Under the pieces are notes generated by a model that worked only from the letters and a program-made list of their open reading frames with translations, searched no databases and was not told where the DNA came from. Below are positions 47,952 to 57,171 of a DNA stretch of 64,000 nt, one piece after another. The stretch is taken from the NCBI RefSeq assembly GCF_029892565.1, contig NZ_JARXVH010000001.1, positions 434,001-498,000 of the forward strand, in the 5' to 3' direction. Both the position numbers and the translations under genes were made by a program. The first letter of the stretch is position 1; each line of letters opens with the position of its first letter. The stretch comes from Streptomyces pseudovenezuelae (lineage in GTDB: Bacteria > Actinomycetota > Actinomycetes > Streptomycetales > Streptomycetaceae).

Positions 47952-48890
47952 CTATCCCCGCGCGTGGGCCGCCGCGTGCTCCATGGTGGTCGTGCTGTTG
48001 CGACTGAGGGCGTTCTGGACGAAGGCGCGGGCGTCGGCGACGGAGGCGTCCGGGCCGAGGACGGCAGGGATGGCCTCCTCGTTGAGGACCACGGTGTGGA
48101 CGGAGGTGATCCGGGTCCCGTCCGCGTCCTCCCGGAACAGCCACCGCCCGGTGTGGGCCGTCATCAACGCCGGGGTGCGCAGCTGCTTGTAGACGATCCG
48201 CTCGTGCGGGAAGCAGATGCGCACGGAGCGCGTGGTGTGTGTACTCCCGTCCGGTGCGCGGGTCTCCATCTCCAGGGTCTGCACCCCAGGGACGTCCTCC
48301 GCCAGGGAGGCGCCGGCCACGTGGGGCAGTCGCTCAGGCCACAGGTGCGCCTCGTTGACGAACGCGTAGGCGTCCTTGGCGCCACCGCTGATCTCGACCG
48401 TGTCCTCGAAGGTCAGGATCAAGTCGGCGCGGGCCTCGGCCTGGTGGGCCGCGGTGCGCAGTGCGGCCAGTTCGGCGCCGCTGTTGCGGTCGATGGCCTG
48501 CTCGATCCAGGCCACCTTCTCGGGATCGTCGCCGACGGCGCGGAAGTCGTGCAGCAGGCGCACCCGGGTCTCGGTGGAGGAGACGGGCTCGACGATCCAC
48601 TCCCCGCCCATGGCGGCCACCGGCGGCTGGGAGACCTCCTGACGGAAGCACACCGTCAGCCGGTCATGGTCCAACCGCCGGTGCGACGTCCAGTTCTTGA
48701 CCTCGCCGTTGGCGGTGGCCCAGATCCGGATGCGCTCCTGCGTCCGGCTCCGCTCGACGTGCTCGACGTGCACGGTGGGCGGGAAGGTCTCCGGCCAGCG
48801 GCCGACGTCGACGATCAGGTCGAAGACGCGCCGCGCCGGGGCGTCCACCGTGACCGTGTGCTCGGTGTGGTGGGTGTCGGGATGTGACAT
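47952..48890 (-). CDS. Didomain polyketide aromatase/cyclase
   Basis: 312 aa, ATG 48890. Two START/SRPBCC halves: residues ~1-150 (VTVDAPARRVFDLIVDVGRWPETFPP) and ~160-305 (DTVEISGGAKDAYAFVNEAHLWPERLPHV). Didomain ARO/CYCs act on chains already reduced at C-9 by the ketoreductase and close and aromatise the first ring (C7-C12). This matches the ActIII-type ketoreductase encoded at 51772-52563. Confidence 0.93.
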   Translation of the reverse strand: MSHPDTHHTEHTVTVDAPARRVFDLIVDVGRWPETFPPTVHVEHVERSRTQERIRIWATANGEVKNWTSHRRLDHDRLTVCFRQEVSQPPVAAMGGEWIVEPVSSTETRVRLLHDFRAVGDDPEKVAWIEQAIDRNSGAELAALRTAAHQAEARADLILTFEDTVEISGGAKDAYAFVNEAHLWPERLPHVAGASLAEDVPGVQTLEMETRAPDGSTHTTRSVRICFPHERIVYKQLRTPALMTAHTGRWLFREDADGTRITSVHTVVLNEEAIPAVLGPDASVADARAFVQNALSRNSTTTMEHAAAHARG

Positions 48891-49031
48891 GGTCCTCCGT
48901 CCGGCTCCGCTCGGGGTTCAGCGCGGCCAGCTTCGGTTCCGTCTCTGGTCGGTGACTCGACGACGGCTCGGCACTTCCCTTCCGGTCCATGTCGTCGTGC
49001 CGGCAGGGCGGTTCGAAGAGACGATCGGGAC

Positions 49032-49066
49032 TGTCAGGTGTACTGACAAAGACGTCATTAACGTCT
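49032..49066. promoter_or_regulatory. Two tandem 17-bp palindromes upstream of the exporter operon
   Basis: TGTCAG-GTGTA-CTGACA (49032-49048) and AGACGT-CATTA-ACGTCT (49050-49066) share a 6-5-6 layout and sit with centres 18 bp apart. They lie ~130-165 nt upstream of the ABC ATPase and ~140-180 nt upstream of the divergent aromatase gene. They are likely operators for a dimeric repressor; the cluster MarR is a candidate. Confidence 0.6.
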
Positions 49067-49198
49067 CTAAGCTCTCAGAAGTCAAGAGCCGAGAGCATCT
49101 GACTCTCCATCAGGCTGCGCGGGGCCGAGCCGACCGATCCCGCGCGGACCGTGCTCTCCGTGGCCCCGTGCCCCTCCACGAACCCGTACGGAGACCCC

Positions 49199-50194
49199 AT
49201 GATCCATACCCGCGGGCTCACCCGCAGCTTCCGCGTCAAGGGAGACACCGTCGATGCCGTGCGCGGCCTGGACCTCGAGATCGATGCCGGTTCGGTGGTC
49301 GCCTTCCTCGGGCCGAACGGCGCCGGGAAGAGCACCAGTCTGCGCATGCTGACCACCCTGCTCCCCCCGTCCTCCGGTACCGCGACCGTCGCCGGCCACG
49401 ACGTCGTGACCGACCCCGCCGGGGTCCGCCGCCGCATCGGCTACCTCGGCCAGGGCAACAGCGCCGGCGCCAACTTCCAGGTCACCGACGAACTGGTCAC
49501 CCAGGGCCGGGCGTACGGCCTCAGCCGTGCCGACGCGTGTGCCCGGGCCGAGCGTCTGCTCGCCGCGCTCGAACTGGCGGACCTGGCCAAGCGCACGGTG
49601 GGCACCCTCTCCGGTGGCCAGCGCCGCCGCCTGGACATCGCCATGGCCCTGGTCCACGAACCCGGACTGCTCTTCCTCGACGAGCCCACCACCGGCCTCG
49701 ATCCGCAGAGCCGCGCCAACATCTGGAAGCACGTGCTGCGGCTCCACAAGGACCTCGGCACCACGGTCGTCTTCACCACGCACTACCTGGAGGAGGCCGA
49801 CCTCTGGGCGGAACGGGTCATGGTGGTCGACCACGGCCGGGTGATCGCCGACGGATCCCCGGAGCAGCTCAAGGCGGACCTGGCCGGCGATCTCATCACC
49901 CTGGGGACCGCGGGACCCACCGACGCGGACCGGGCCGCCGAGGTCGCCCGGGCCCTGTCCACCGTCCGCGAGGTGACCGTCGAGGAGACCGAGGTACGGG
50001 TACGTACCCCGCACGGCGAGACCCAACTCCCCATCCTGTTGCGGAACTTGGAGGCGACCGGCGTACAGGCGCTCACCGCACGCGTCGCCCGCCCCACCCT
50101 CGACGACGTTTTCCTCACGCTGACCGGCCGCACCCTGCGGGAGAACGCGGACGCGGACGCCCCGACCACGACACCGGACGGAGCCCGAGCATGA
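49199..50194 (+). CDS. ABC exporter ATPase (DrrA-like)
   Basis: 331 aa, ATG 49199. Walker A GPNGAGKST, Q-loop YLGQGNSAG, signature LSGGQRRR, Walker B LLFLDEPTTGLDP, H-loop TTHYLEEAD. The long C-terminal domain matches the DrrA group of antibiotic exporters. It pairs with the next permease (ATGA overlap). It is expected to give self-resistance by exporting the product. Confidence 0.92.
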   Translation: MIHTRGLTRSFRVKGDTVDAVRGLDLEIDAGSVVAFLGPNGAGKSTSLRMLTTLLPPSSGTATVAGHDVVTDPAGVRRRIGYLGQGNSAGANFQVTDELVTQGRAYGLSRADACARAERLLAALELADLAKRTVGTLSGGQRRRLDIAMALVHEPGLLFLDEPTTGLDPQSRANIWKHVLRLHKDLGTTVVFTTHYLEEADLWAERVMVVDHGRVIADGSPEQLKADLAGDLITLGTAGPTDADRAAEVARALSTVREVTVEETEVRVRTPHGETQLPILLRNLEATGVQALTARVARPTLDDVFLTLTGRTLRENADADAPTTTPDGARA

Positions 50195-50964
50195 AGGTGA
50201 TCACCGACACCCGGACCGCGTTCGCCCGCGAACTGGCGCCCGAACTCCGTCAGCCCGCCGGCCTCCTCTTCACGATGATGCTGCCGTTCCTCTTCCTCGC
50301 GCTCTTCGCGCCCCTGCTCCCGAGCATGGGCAAGGGCGGCGGCGGTACGGACCCGGGCTCCCCCTGGCAGTGGTTCGTGCCCGGCATGCTCGTCCTGCTG
50401 GGCCTCTCCTCCACCGCCGGGGCCGGCGCCTCCCTGCTCAACGAGATGTCCTCGGGCACCTTCGAGCGGATGCTGGTCACGCCGCTCAACCGGGCCGCGA
50501 TGCTTGTCGGCCGGGCGTTGAAGGAGGTCGTGGTCCTGCTGACCCAGGCCCTGCTGATCCTCATCCTCCTGCTGCCCACCGACTTCCGGCTGCGCCCGCT
50601 CGGCGCCCTCGCGGGCCTGGCCCTGCTGACCGTCTTCGGCATCGGCATCGGCGCCCTCTCCTTCACCCTGGCCCTCCACTCCCGCAAACAGCAGACCCTC
50701 TTCTACGGGGTTCAGCAGGTGATCTTCTTCCCGTTGCTGCTGCTCTCCGGCGTCCTGCTGCCCATCACCCAGGACTCGGCACCGGGCTGGCTGTACGTCC
50801 TCAGCCGGATCAACCCGGTGACCTATGTGGTCGAGGCCGAACGCGCCCTGTTCGACGGCCGGTTCGGCGAGATGAACGTGCTGTACGGCGTCCTCGCGGC
50901 CGCGGCCGTCGCCGTACTGGGGGTCGCGGCCGGCATCCGCGGCATGCGCAACGCCTCCGTGTGA
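50191..50964 (+). CDS. ABC-2 type exporter permease (DrrB-like)
   Basis: 257 aa, ATG 50191 overlapping the ATPase stop. Six membrane segments and the ABC-2 C-terminal signature SRINPVTYVVEAERALFDG. With the DrrA-like ATPase it forms a two-component drug exporter. Confidence 0.92.
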   Translation: MKVITDTRTAFARELAPELRQPAGLLFTMMLPFLFLALFAPLLPSMGKGGGGTDPGSPWQWFVPGMLVLLGLSSTAGAGASLLNEMSSGTFERMLVTPLNRAAMLVGRALKEVVVLLTQALLILILLLPTDFRLRPLGALAGLALLTVFGIGIGALSFTLALHSRKQQTLFYGVQQVIFFPLLLLSGVLLPITQDSAPGWLYVLSRINPVTYVVEAERALFDGRFGEMNVLYGVLAAAAVAVLGVAAGIRGMRNASV

Positions 50965-51028
50965 CGCGCCTGTTGTGCCACCCCGGCCGCCTGCCGGCCA
51001 CGACTCCCCCCGATCCGAAGGAGCTTCA

Positions 51029-51712
51029 GTGACCTCCGAAGCCGTTCCGGGCGCGCGGCCTGCCGACCGCCGCGCCGTGGACGTCTGGTTCGACCCCGCC
51101 TGTCCCTACACGTGGCTGACCTGCCGCTGGCTGACCGAGGCGGCCCGGGTACGCCCGTTGGACCTGCGGTGGCACCTGATGAGCCTGACGCTCCTCAACG
51201 AGGACCGGGACGACGATCCCGAGGGCGATCCCGAGGGGTACCTCATGGTGCCGGTGCGGATCGCCACGGCTGTTCTGCGCCACCACGGGCAGGACGCCCT
51301 GGCCCGCTTCCACGCCGCTCTGTGGGCCGACCGCCCCAACGGGGACGAGGGCACGCGGTGGATCAACGACCCGGCCGTCGCCCTGGCCGATGCCGAACTG
51401 CCCATCTCCCTGGTGGCGGCCGGCACCTCCACCGCGTACGACGAAGAGCTGCGGGCCTCGCACACCGGGGCCGTCGGGCTGCTCGGCCCGCGCACCGGCA
51501 CCCCGGTGGTCGCCACCGGGGACCCGGCGGAACCGGACCGCGCGCCGGTGGCCTTCTTCGGGCCGGTCCTCTCCCGTGTGCCGAGCGGTGAGGCAGCCGG
51601 CCGGCTGTGGGACGGGACGCTGCTGGTGGCCGGTACCCCCGGTTTCCACGAGCTCAAGGGGACGCCCGCCGACCCGGACCCAGACGTCCTCGCGCTGGAC
51701 AGCGCGACATGA
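51029..51712 (+). CDS. DsbA-family oxidoreductase, mycothiol-dependent nitroreductase-like
   Basis: 227 aa, GTG 51029 with GAAGGAG upstream. A thioredoxin-fold protein with WFDPACPYTWLTCRWL near the N-terminus; the CPYT motif is the active site with a single usable Cys plus one eight residues on (TCRW). The text closely resembles the Rv2466c mycothiol-dependent nitroreductase family. It follows the exporter genes by 64 nt. Reduction of a nitro/nitroso or quinone intermediate, or detoxification, is possible; the link to the nitrosugar genes is inference. Confidence 0.78.
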   Translation: MTSEAVPGARPADRRAVDVWFDPACPYTWLTCRWLTEAARVRPLDLRWHLMSLTLLNEDRDDDPEGDPEGYLMVPVRIATAVLRHHGQDALARFHAALWADRPNGDEGTRWINDPAVALADAELPISLVAAGTSTAYDEELRASHTGAVGLLGPRTGTPVVATGDPAEPDRAPVAFFGPVLSRVPSGEAAGRLWDGTLLVAGTPGFHELKGTPADPDPDVLALDSAT

Positions 51713-51771
51713 CCGAGACCGCGCGGGCGGGCTGCTGGGGCCTGCGGGGGCCGCCTGAGTGTCCTCCGGGG

Positions 51772-52563
51772 TCAGTAGTTGCCGAGGCCGCCACAGACGT
51801 TGAGTGCCTGGGCGGTGATGGGCGCGGCCGTGTCGGTGGTCAGATAGCCGACCAGGCCCGCGACCTCTTCGGGGGTGGTGTACCGGCCCAGCGGGATCTT
51901 CGCCTCGAACCGTTCGCGCACCGCCTCGGGGGTGGTGTCCCACACCGTCGCGTACCCCGCGCGGACCCGCTCCGCCATGGGCGTCTCCACGTATCCGGGG
52001 CAGACCGCGTTGACGGTGATGCCGGTCTTGGCCAGCTCCAGGCCCAGCGCCTTGGTGAAGCCGACCACTCCGTGCTTGGAGGCCGAGTACGGGGCGCCGA
52101 GCACGACACCCTGTTTGCCGCCGGTGGAGGCGATGTTGATGATCCGTCCCCGGCCGCGGTCCAGCATGCCCCCGGTGGTCAGAGCGGCCCGGGTCACCCG
52201 GAACACGCTGGTCAGATTGGTGTCGAGGACATCGAGCCACAGCTCGTCCGTCAACTCGCCGGTGGGACCTCCTCCGTTGCGCCCCGCGTTGTTCACGAGG
52301 ACGTCGATCGGGCCGGACGCGTCGACGGCGGCCCGCACGAAGGCGTCCACCTGCTCGGTGGACCGCACGTCGCAGGCCTGTCCCTCGGCGTCCACGCCCT
52401 CCTCCCGCAGGAGTTTGACGGTCTCGGCGACCGCGTCGGTGTCGCGGGCACAGAGAAAGACCCGCAGTCCGCCGCGGCCCAGCGATCGGGCCACGGCGAG
52501 GCCGATCCCGCTGGTGGCGCCGGTGACGACGGCGAGCCGTGCTTCCGCTTCCGTGCCGGTCAT
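51772..52563 (-). CDS. Type II PKS C-9 ketoreductase (ActIII-like)
   Basis: 263 aa, ATG 52563 behind GGGAGGG. SDR loop VTGATSGIGLAVA, NNAGRNGGGPT, Ser/Tyr/Lys tetrad (NIASTGGKQG, YSASKHGVVGF), and PGYVETPMAERVR. The C-terminal NVCGGLGNY is diagnostic of ActIII homologues. It reduces the C-9 carbonyl of the nascent polyketide, setting up the first ring for the didomain aromatase. Confidence 0.95.
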   Translation of the reverse strand: MTGTEAEARLAVVTGATSGIGLAVARSLGRGGLRVFLCARDTDAVAETVKLLREEGVDAEGQACDVRSTEQVDAFVRAAVDASGPIDVLVNNAGRNGGGPTGELTDELWLDVLDTNLTSVFRVTRAALTTGGMLDRGRGRIINIASTGGKQGVVLGAPYSASKHGVVGFTKALGLELAKTGITVNAVCPGYVETPMAERVRAGYATVWDTTPEAVRERFEAKIPLGRYTTPEEVAGLVGYLTTDTAAPITAQALNVCGGLGNY

Positions 52564-52771
52564 GGTCCCTCCCGGACTCGTGACTTCGGATGTCGCTGTG
52601 CGGCCCGAGGGTGGCAACGAGCGCTCGACAGGTGCTGGACGCCGGGTTCAGGGCGGTTCGAGCCGTCCGAGAGGACGGCCCGGAAAGGTCGGCGGGTCCG
52701 TGCCCGCCGCACGACAGTTCAGCGGCACAGCGCGCGGCGGTGGCCGTATGACGGACGAAGGAGAAGAAGCG

Positions 52772-53590
52772 ATGACCGTTTTGGTGACGGGTGCCACGGG
52801 GAACGTGGGCCGGCACGTGGTGGCGGGACTGCTGCGGGCCGGCGAGCGGGTGCGGGCGATGACCCGGTCGCCGCGGAGTGCCGCACTGCCCGCGGAGGTA
52901 GACGTGGTGCGCGGCGACCTGGCCGACGCGGCGAGCCTGGACGCGGCCCTCGCCGGCGTCGACAAGGCGTATCTCTTCCCGCTGCCCGGTACCGCGGAGG
53001 GGTTCACCGAACGGGCGGTGAAGGCCGGGGTGCGGCGGATCGTCGTGCTCTCCTCGGTGTCGGCCGAGTACGCGGACGGGGACTACAGCGGCGACCACCA
53101 CACCGCGGTGGAACGGGCTGTGGAGGCGTCCGGGCTGGAGTGGACACACATCAGGTCCGGCGAGTTCATGGCCAACCTGCTGAGCTGGTGGGCCCCCACG
53201 ATCCGGGCCGAGAACGCGGTCCGGGCCCCCTTCGGCGCGGTCCGCAGTACGCCCGTGCACGAGGCGGACATCGCCGATGTGGCGGTGGCCGCGCTGCTGG
53301 AGGAGCGGCATGTCGGAAAGGCGTTCTCCTTCGCCGGGCCGGAATCGCTGACCAAGCACGAACAGGTGCGTGTGCTGGGCGAGGTCCTCGGCCGCGCGGT
53401 CCGCTTCGAGGAACTGACGGTGGACGAGGCCCGCGCGCTGTGGCTGGGGCAGGGCATGCCGGTGGAGGCGGTGGACTGGCTCCTCCAGGACCCGGTCGAC
53501 GTGCCGGTGGGGCCGACCGCCGAGCGGGTCACGGGGCGGCCCGGCCGTACCTTCGCCCAGTGGGTGGCCGACCACCGCGCGGACTTCTGA
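52772..53590 (+). CDS. NmrA-like NAD(P)-binding protein
   Basis: 272 aa, ATG 52772 with GAAGGAG upstream. Atypical SDR: VLVTGATGNVGRHVV is the nucleotide loop and VVLSSVSAEYADGDYSGDHHTAVERAV covers the active region without the YxxxK. Many type II clusters contain an NmrA-like member, used as quinone or ketone reductase. It is divergent from the ketoreductase gene. The precise substrate is unknown. Confidence 0.8.
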   Translation: MTVLVTGATGNVGRHVVAGLLRAGERVRAMTRSPRSAALPAEVDVVRGDLADAASLDAALAGVDKAYLFPLPGTAEGFTERAVKAGVRRIVVLSSVSAEYADGDYSGDHHTAVERAVEASGLEWTHIRSGEFMANLLSWWAPTIRAENAVRAPFGAVRSTPVHEADIADVAVAALLEERHVGKAFSFAGPESLTKHEQVRVLGEVLGRAVRFEELTVDEARALWLGQGMPVEAVDWLLQDPVDVPVGPTAERVTGRPGRTFAQWVADHRADF

Positions 53591-53689
53591 GGGACACCGC
53601 GACGACGCCGTCTCGTCCGGTGTTCAGCGTCGGTTGAGCCGGTCTCCAGGTGATCCGCCGACGGTGTTCGGGACCTGCTCCGCGGACCG

Positions 53690-54889
53690 ATGGGATGCGC
53701 CGTCATGGTGGACACCGCACAGAACGCACTGATCCGACGACTGATCAGGGCCGGCACCAGCACCGACGACGAGATCGACGCCCTGCTCAAGGACGTCGGT
53801 CTGGCCGAGGTGGCGCGCGTCCTCATCGAGGAGGTGCTGTTCCGATGCCCGGAGCCGGCCAACACCGCCCCGGTCCACGTGGCCCTGGACGTCACCCACA
53901 GCGGGGAGCGGTACACCGTCGCGCTGCGCATGGTGCGCGACGAGCCGATCGCGATGGTCGAGGACGACTCCGCGCGGGTGCGCTCCCGGGTGGCGTTCAC
54001 CGCCGCGGGACTGGTCCGCCGGCTCTTCGGGCCGGCGGACACCCCGCGCACCGGCGACTTCGAGAACACCTTCGTGCCCACGCCCGATGATCCCGGGCAG
54101 GTGTCGGAGCTCCTCGCCGAGATGAACACGGTGCTGCGCGCGGCGGCCCAGGCCACCGCCACCCTGATGGCCGGATGTACGAGCCGCTCCCCCGACCTGG
54201 GCGAGCTCTCGATCCGGTACGGCTCCGACAAGTGGGCGAGCTTCCACTGGTACACGGCCCACTACGAGCGTCACTTCGCCCCCTACCGGGACCGGCAGGT
54301 GCGGGTGCTGGAGATCGGGATCGGCGGGTTCGACGACGACCTCGGCGGCTCCTCGCTGAAGATGTGGAAGCGCTACTTCCCCCGGGGCACCGTCTTCGGT
54401 CTCGACCTCTACGACAAGACGGCGCTCACGGAACCCCGGCTGACGGCGCTGGTAGGCGACCAGAACGACCCTGAGTACCTGACCGTGATGGCCCGCGAGC
54501 ACGGCCCGTTCGACCTCGTCATCGACGACGGCAGCCATATGAACGAGCACGTCCGCACCTCGTTCCGCACTCTCTTCCCGTATGTGCGCCCGGGCGGCCT
54601 CTATGTGATCGAGGACCTCCAGACCGCCTACTTCCCCGACTTCGGCGGCAGTACGGGCGGGGTCGCCGGGCCCGACACCTCGCTCGGGCTGGTCAAGGGG
54701 CTGATCGACGATCTGCACCACCGGGAGCACCGGGAGCCGTCCGTCACCCGGCCCACCCCGACGCAGAGCACGGTCACCGGGGTGCACGCGTACCACAACA
54801 TCGTGTTCGTGGAGAAGGGGACCAACGGCGAGGACACCCTGCCCGGGTGGATGGACGCCGATGTGTGGACCGCCCTCGGCGCCAAGTGA
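53690..54889 (+). CDS. MycE/ElmM-type sugar O-methyltransferase
   Basis: 399 aa from ATG 53690 (ATG 53705 also possible). An N-terminal helical domain (about 1-160) precedes a SAM- and metal-dependent domain: RYGSDKWASFHWYTAHYERHF, VLEIGIGGFDDDLGG, and the metal site in VIDDGSHMNEHV (Asp/Asp/His). The layout is that of MycE, which methylates a sugar hydroxyl after attachment. It precedes the glycosyltransferase at 54907 by 17 nt. It implies an O-methylated sugar in the product. Confidence 0.87.
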   Translation: MGCAVMVDTAQNALIRRLIRAGTSTDDEIDALLKDVGLAEVARVLIEEVLFRCPEPANTAPVHVALDVTHSGERYTVALRMVRDEPIAMVEDDSARVRSRVAFTAAGLVRRLFGPADTPRTGDFENTFVPTPDDPGQVSELLAEMNTVLRAAAQATATLMAGCTSRSPDLGELSIRYGSDKWASFHWYTAHYERHFAPYRDRQVRVLEIGIGGFDDDLGGSSLKMWKRYFPRGTVFGLDLYDKTALTEPRLTALVGDQNDPEYLTVMAREHGPFDLVIDDGSHMNEHVRTSFRTLFPYVRPGGLYVIEDLQTAYFPDFGGSTGGVAGPDTSLGLVKGLIDDLHHREHREPSVTRPTPTQSTVTGVHAYHNIVFVEKGTNGEDTLPGWMDADVWTALGAK

Positions 54890-54906
54890 GAGACAGGGAT
54901 TCGACC

Positions 54907-56130
54907 ATGCGCGTTCTGTTCACCGTGTCCTCCTGGCCCACGCAGTACGCGGCCATGGTGCCCCTGGGGTGGGCGTTCCAGGCGGCCGGCCACGAGGTAC
55001 GGGTGCTGTGCGCCCCCTCGCAGTCGGCGGCGGTCGGCCGGGCCGGCCTGGTGCCCGTCCCGGTCCTGGCGGGAATGGAGGAGGTGCTGCGGCTGCGGCT
55101 GCAGTACCACGCGGAGGCGGTGACCGGCGTCTGGCCGTATCCGTGGCTTCCGCCGCACCCACTGACCGGCGAACGGATCGAGCGTCTCGACGCGTTCGAC
55201 GCCGGGCACTTCGATACCGTGATCGCGCCGGAGCTGGCGGAGTCGGCCGCCCGGAGTTTCGACGCGGCCGTGGCGCACGCCCGGGAGTGGCAGCCGGATC
55301 TGGTCCTGCACGACCCCGGGAGCCTGGAGGGTCTACTGGCGGCCAAGGTGCTCAAGATCCCCTCGGCGCTGTGCCTTTGGGGGCCGGCGAGCCCGCACGA
55401 TCCGGAGCACATGCGGATCGTGCCCACGGATCACAGCGGCTCGTTCACCCGGTACGGCCTGGGCACGTTCGATCTCACGATGATCGAGCGCGTGGTGGAC
55501 CCCAACCCGCCGTCGCTGAAGGTCCCGGTCGAGGCCGAGCGGCTGCCCGTCCGCTATGTCCCCTACAACGGGGGCGGGCCCGCCCCCGCGTGGACGGCTC
55601 GGCCGCCGGAGGGTCCCCGGGTCGTCGTCACCTGGTCCACCGCCCTGTCCACGGTCTCCGGTCCCGACTCCTATCTGCTCCCCCGGATCGTCGCCGCCCT
55701 CGACGGCCTGGACTGCGAGGTGGTCCTCACCGCCACCGCGCGGGACGTGGCCGCGCTCGGCGCGGTGCCCGCCCGGGTCCGGGTGGCCGAGCATCTGCCG
55801 CTCGCGGCCGTGTTGCCGGGCTGTGCCGCCGTGGTGCACCACGGCGGCAGCGGCAGCTCCCTGACGGCGATGTGGGCGGGGGTGCCGCAGTTCATCGCGA
55901 CCTTCGCCTCTGAGCAACAGATCACCGGCGAGCGGGTGGCCGCCACCGGGGCCGCCCTCCATGTCCCCGGACATCTCGCGGACGAGACGGCGATCCGGGC
56001 CGGGGTCGAGCGGCTGCTCGACGACAGCACCCACACGTCCTCGGCCGCACGCCTCCGCACCGAGATCGCGGAGACACCGACACCGGCCGCACTCGTCGAT
56101 CGACTGGAGGCCCTGGCCACCGCCGACTGA
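54907..56130 (+). CDS. Glycosyltransferase (GT-B, antibiotic family) 1
   Basis: 407 aa, ATG 54907. N-terminal acceptor domain MRVLFTVSSWPTQYAAMVPLGWAFQ and C-terminal donor domain with VVHHGGSGSSLTAMWAGVPQ, the dTDP-binding HxGG loop. It diverges from the other three in the mid region (RYVPYNGGGP..., TWSTALSTVSG), so it may have different requirements. Its 3' end is partly duplicated just downstream. Confidence 0.9.
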   Translation: MRVLFTVSSWPTQYAAMVPLGWAFQAAGHEVRVLCAPSQSAAVGRAGLVPVPVLAGMEEVLRLRLQYHAEAVTGVWPYPWLPPHPLTGERIERLDAFDAGHFDTVIAPELAESAARSFDAAVAHAREWQPDLVLHDPGSLEGLLAAKVLKIPSALCLWGPASPHDPEHMRIVPTDHSGSFTRYGLGTFDLTMIERVVDPNPPSLKVPVEAERLPVRYVPYNGGGPAPAWTARPPEGPRVVVTWSTALSTVSGPDSYLLPRIVAALDGLDCEVVLTATARDVAALGAVPARVRVAEHLPLAAVLPGCAAVVHHGGSGSSLTAMWAGVPQFIATFASEQQITGERVAATGAALHVPGHLADETAIRAGVERLLDDSTHTSSAARLRTEIAETPTPAALVDRLEALATAD

Positions 56131-56186
56131 GGGCGGGGCCTCGACGGGACCGGAGGTCGACCAGCCGATCGACAACTCGCCCCCAC

Positions 56187-56250
56187 CCCGACCACACGCC
56201 TCCGCACCCAGACCACCGAAACACCCGACACCGGCCGCACTCCTCGCCGG
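56187..56250 (+). repeat. Decayed duplicate of the 3' end of glycosyltransferase 1
   Basis: About 60 nt repeat, imperfectly, the segment at ~56045-56105 inside the glycosyltransferase: both contain ACGCCTCCGCACC and, further on, CGACACCGGCCGCACTC. In the gene the repeat encodes ARLRTEIAETPTPAAL. In the intergenic copy the frame is broken. It looks like the tail of a lost second glycosyltransferase or a slipped duplication. The rest of the gap 56131-56306 holds nothing else recognisable. Confidence 0.65.
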
Positions 56251-56336
56251 ACCGGAACTCTGGCGCCAAGCCCCTGGCAGGGCTCGGTGCGCGAGGGTCG
56301 AGTCCTGTGCGAGGGGCGCCCCGGATCCTGCCCGGC

Positions 56337-57131
56337 ATGACCACGCGAACCGAAGAAATCGACCGTACGGGCCGGGCCGAGGCCGGCGCCGCGCGCGGGA
56401 TCGTCATCACCGGCGGCGGCACCGGCATCGGACGGGCCACGGCCCACGCCTTCGCCCGGCAAGGAGACCACGTGCTCGTCGTCGGACGCACCGCGTCCAC
56501 GCTGGCCGCGACCGCCGAGGGGCACCCCGGCATCCGCGTCCTGGTCGCCGACGTCACGGAGCCGGACGCGCCGGACCGGATCGTCGAGGCGGCCCTGAGC
56601 GCCCTGGGCCGACTCGACGTCCTGGTGAACAACGCGGCCGCGATGGGCTACCGGCCACTGGCCGCGCTGGACCGGGCGGAGGCCGAACGGCAGCTCCGCA
56701 CCAACCTGTTGGCCCCCGTCCTGCTCACCCGGGCCGCCCTCGAACCCCTGGCGGAACGGTCCGGCACCGTGCTGAACATCGGCTCGTCCGGAGCTCTGGG
56801 CCTGCGGTCCTGGCCGGACAACGGGCTCTACGGCGCCGCCAAGGCCGCGCTGGACTTCCTCACCCGGACCTGGGCCGTCGAGTTGGCCCCGCGCGGCATC
56901 CGGGTGGTCGGGCTGGCCCCCGGGGTGACGGACATCTCCGGCGGTCCCGGGGAGGATGGCCCCGACCCGGGCTACGCGGGCTTCCTCAAGGAGATCGCCG
57001 GCCGGACGCCGAGCGGGCGGACCGGCCGCCCCGAGGAGATGGCCTGGTGGATCACCCAGCTCACCCGCCCCGAGGCCGCCTACGCCAACGGCATCGTGGT
57101 GGCGGTCGACGGCGGGCTCTCCCTCACCTGA
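56337..57131 (+). CDS. Short-chain dehydrogenase/reductase
   Basis: 264 aa from ATG 56337 (GTG 56307, with GAGGG upstream, is the alternative). Classical SDR: VITGGGTGIGRATAHA, NNAAAMG, active site Ser in LNIGSSGALG and YGAAKAALD, C-terminal NGIVVAVDGGLSL. It lies between two glycosyltransferases. It could reduce the aglycone or a sugar; the substrate is unknown. Confidence 0.8.
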   Translation: MTTRTEEIDRTGRAEAGAARGIVITGGGTGIGRATAHAFARQGDHVLVVGRTASTLAATAEGHPGIRVLVADVTEPDAPDRIVEAALSALGRLDVLVNNAAAMGYRPLAALDRAEAERQLRTNLLAPVLLTRAALEPLAERSGTVLNIGSSGALGLRSWPDNGLYGAAKAALDFLTRTWAVELAPRGIRVVGLAPGVTDISGGPGEDGPDPGYAGFLKEIAGRTPSGRTGRPEEMAWWITQLTRPEAAYANGIVVAVDGGLSLT

Positions 57132-57171
57132 TCCGTCCCGCGACCCGGCCCAAACGCCCCGAGGAGCCTTG

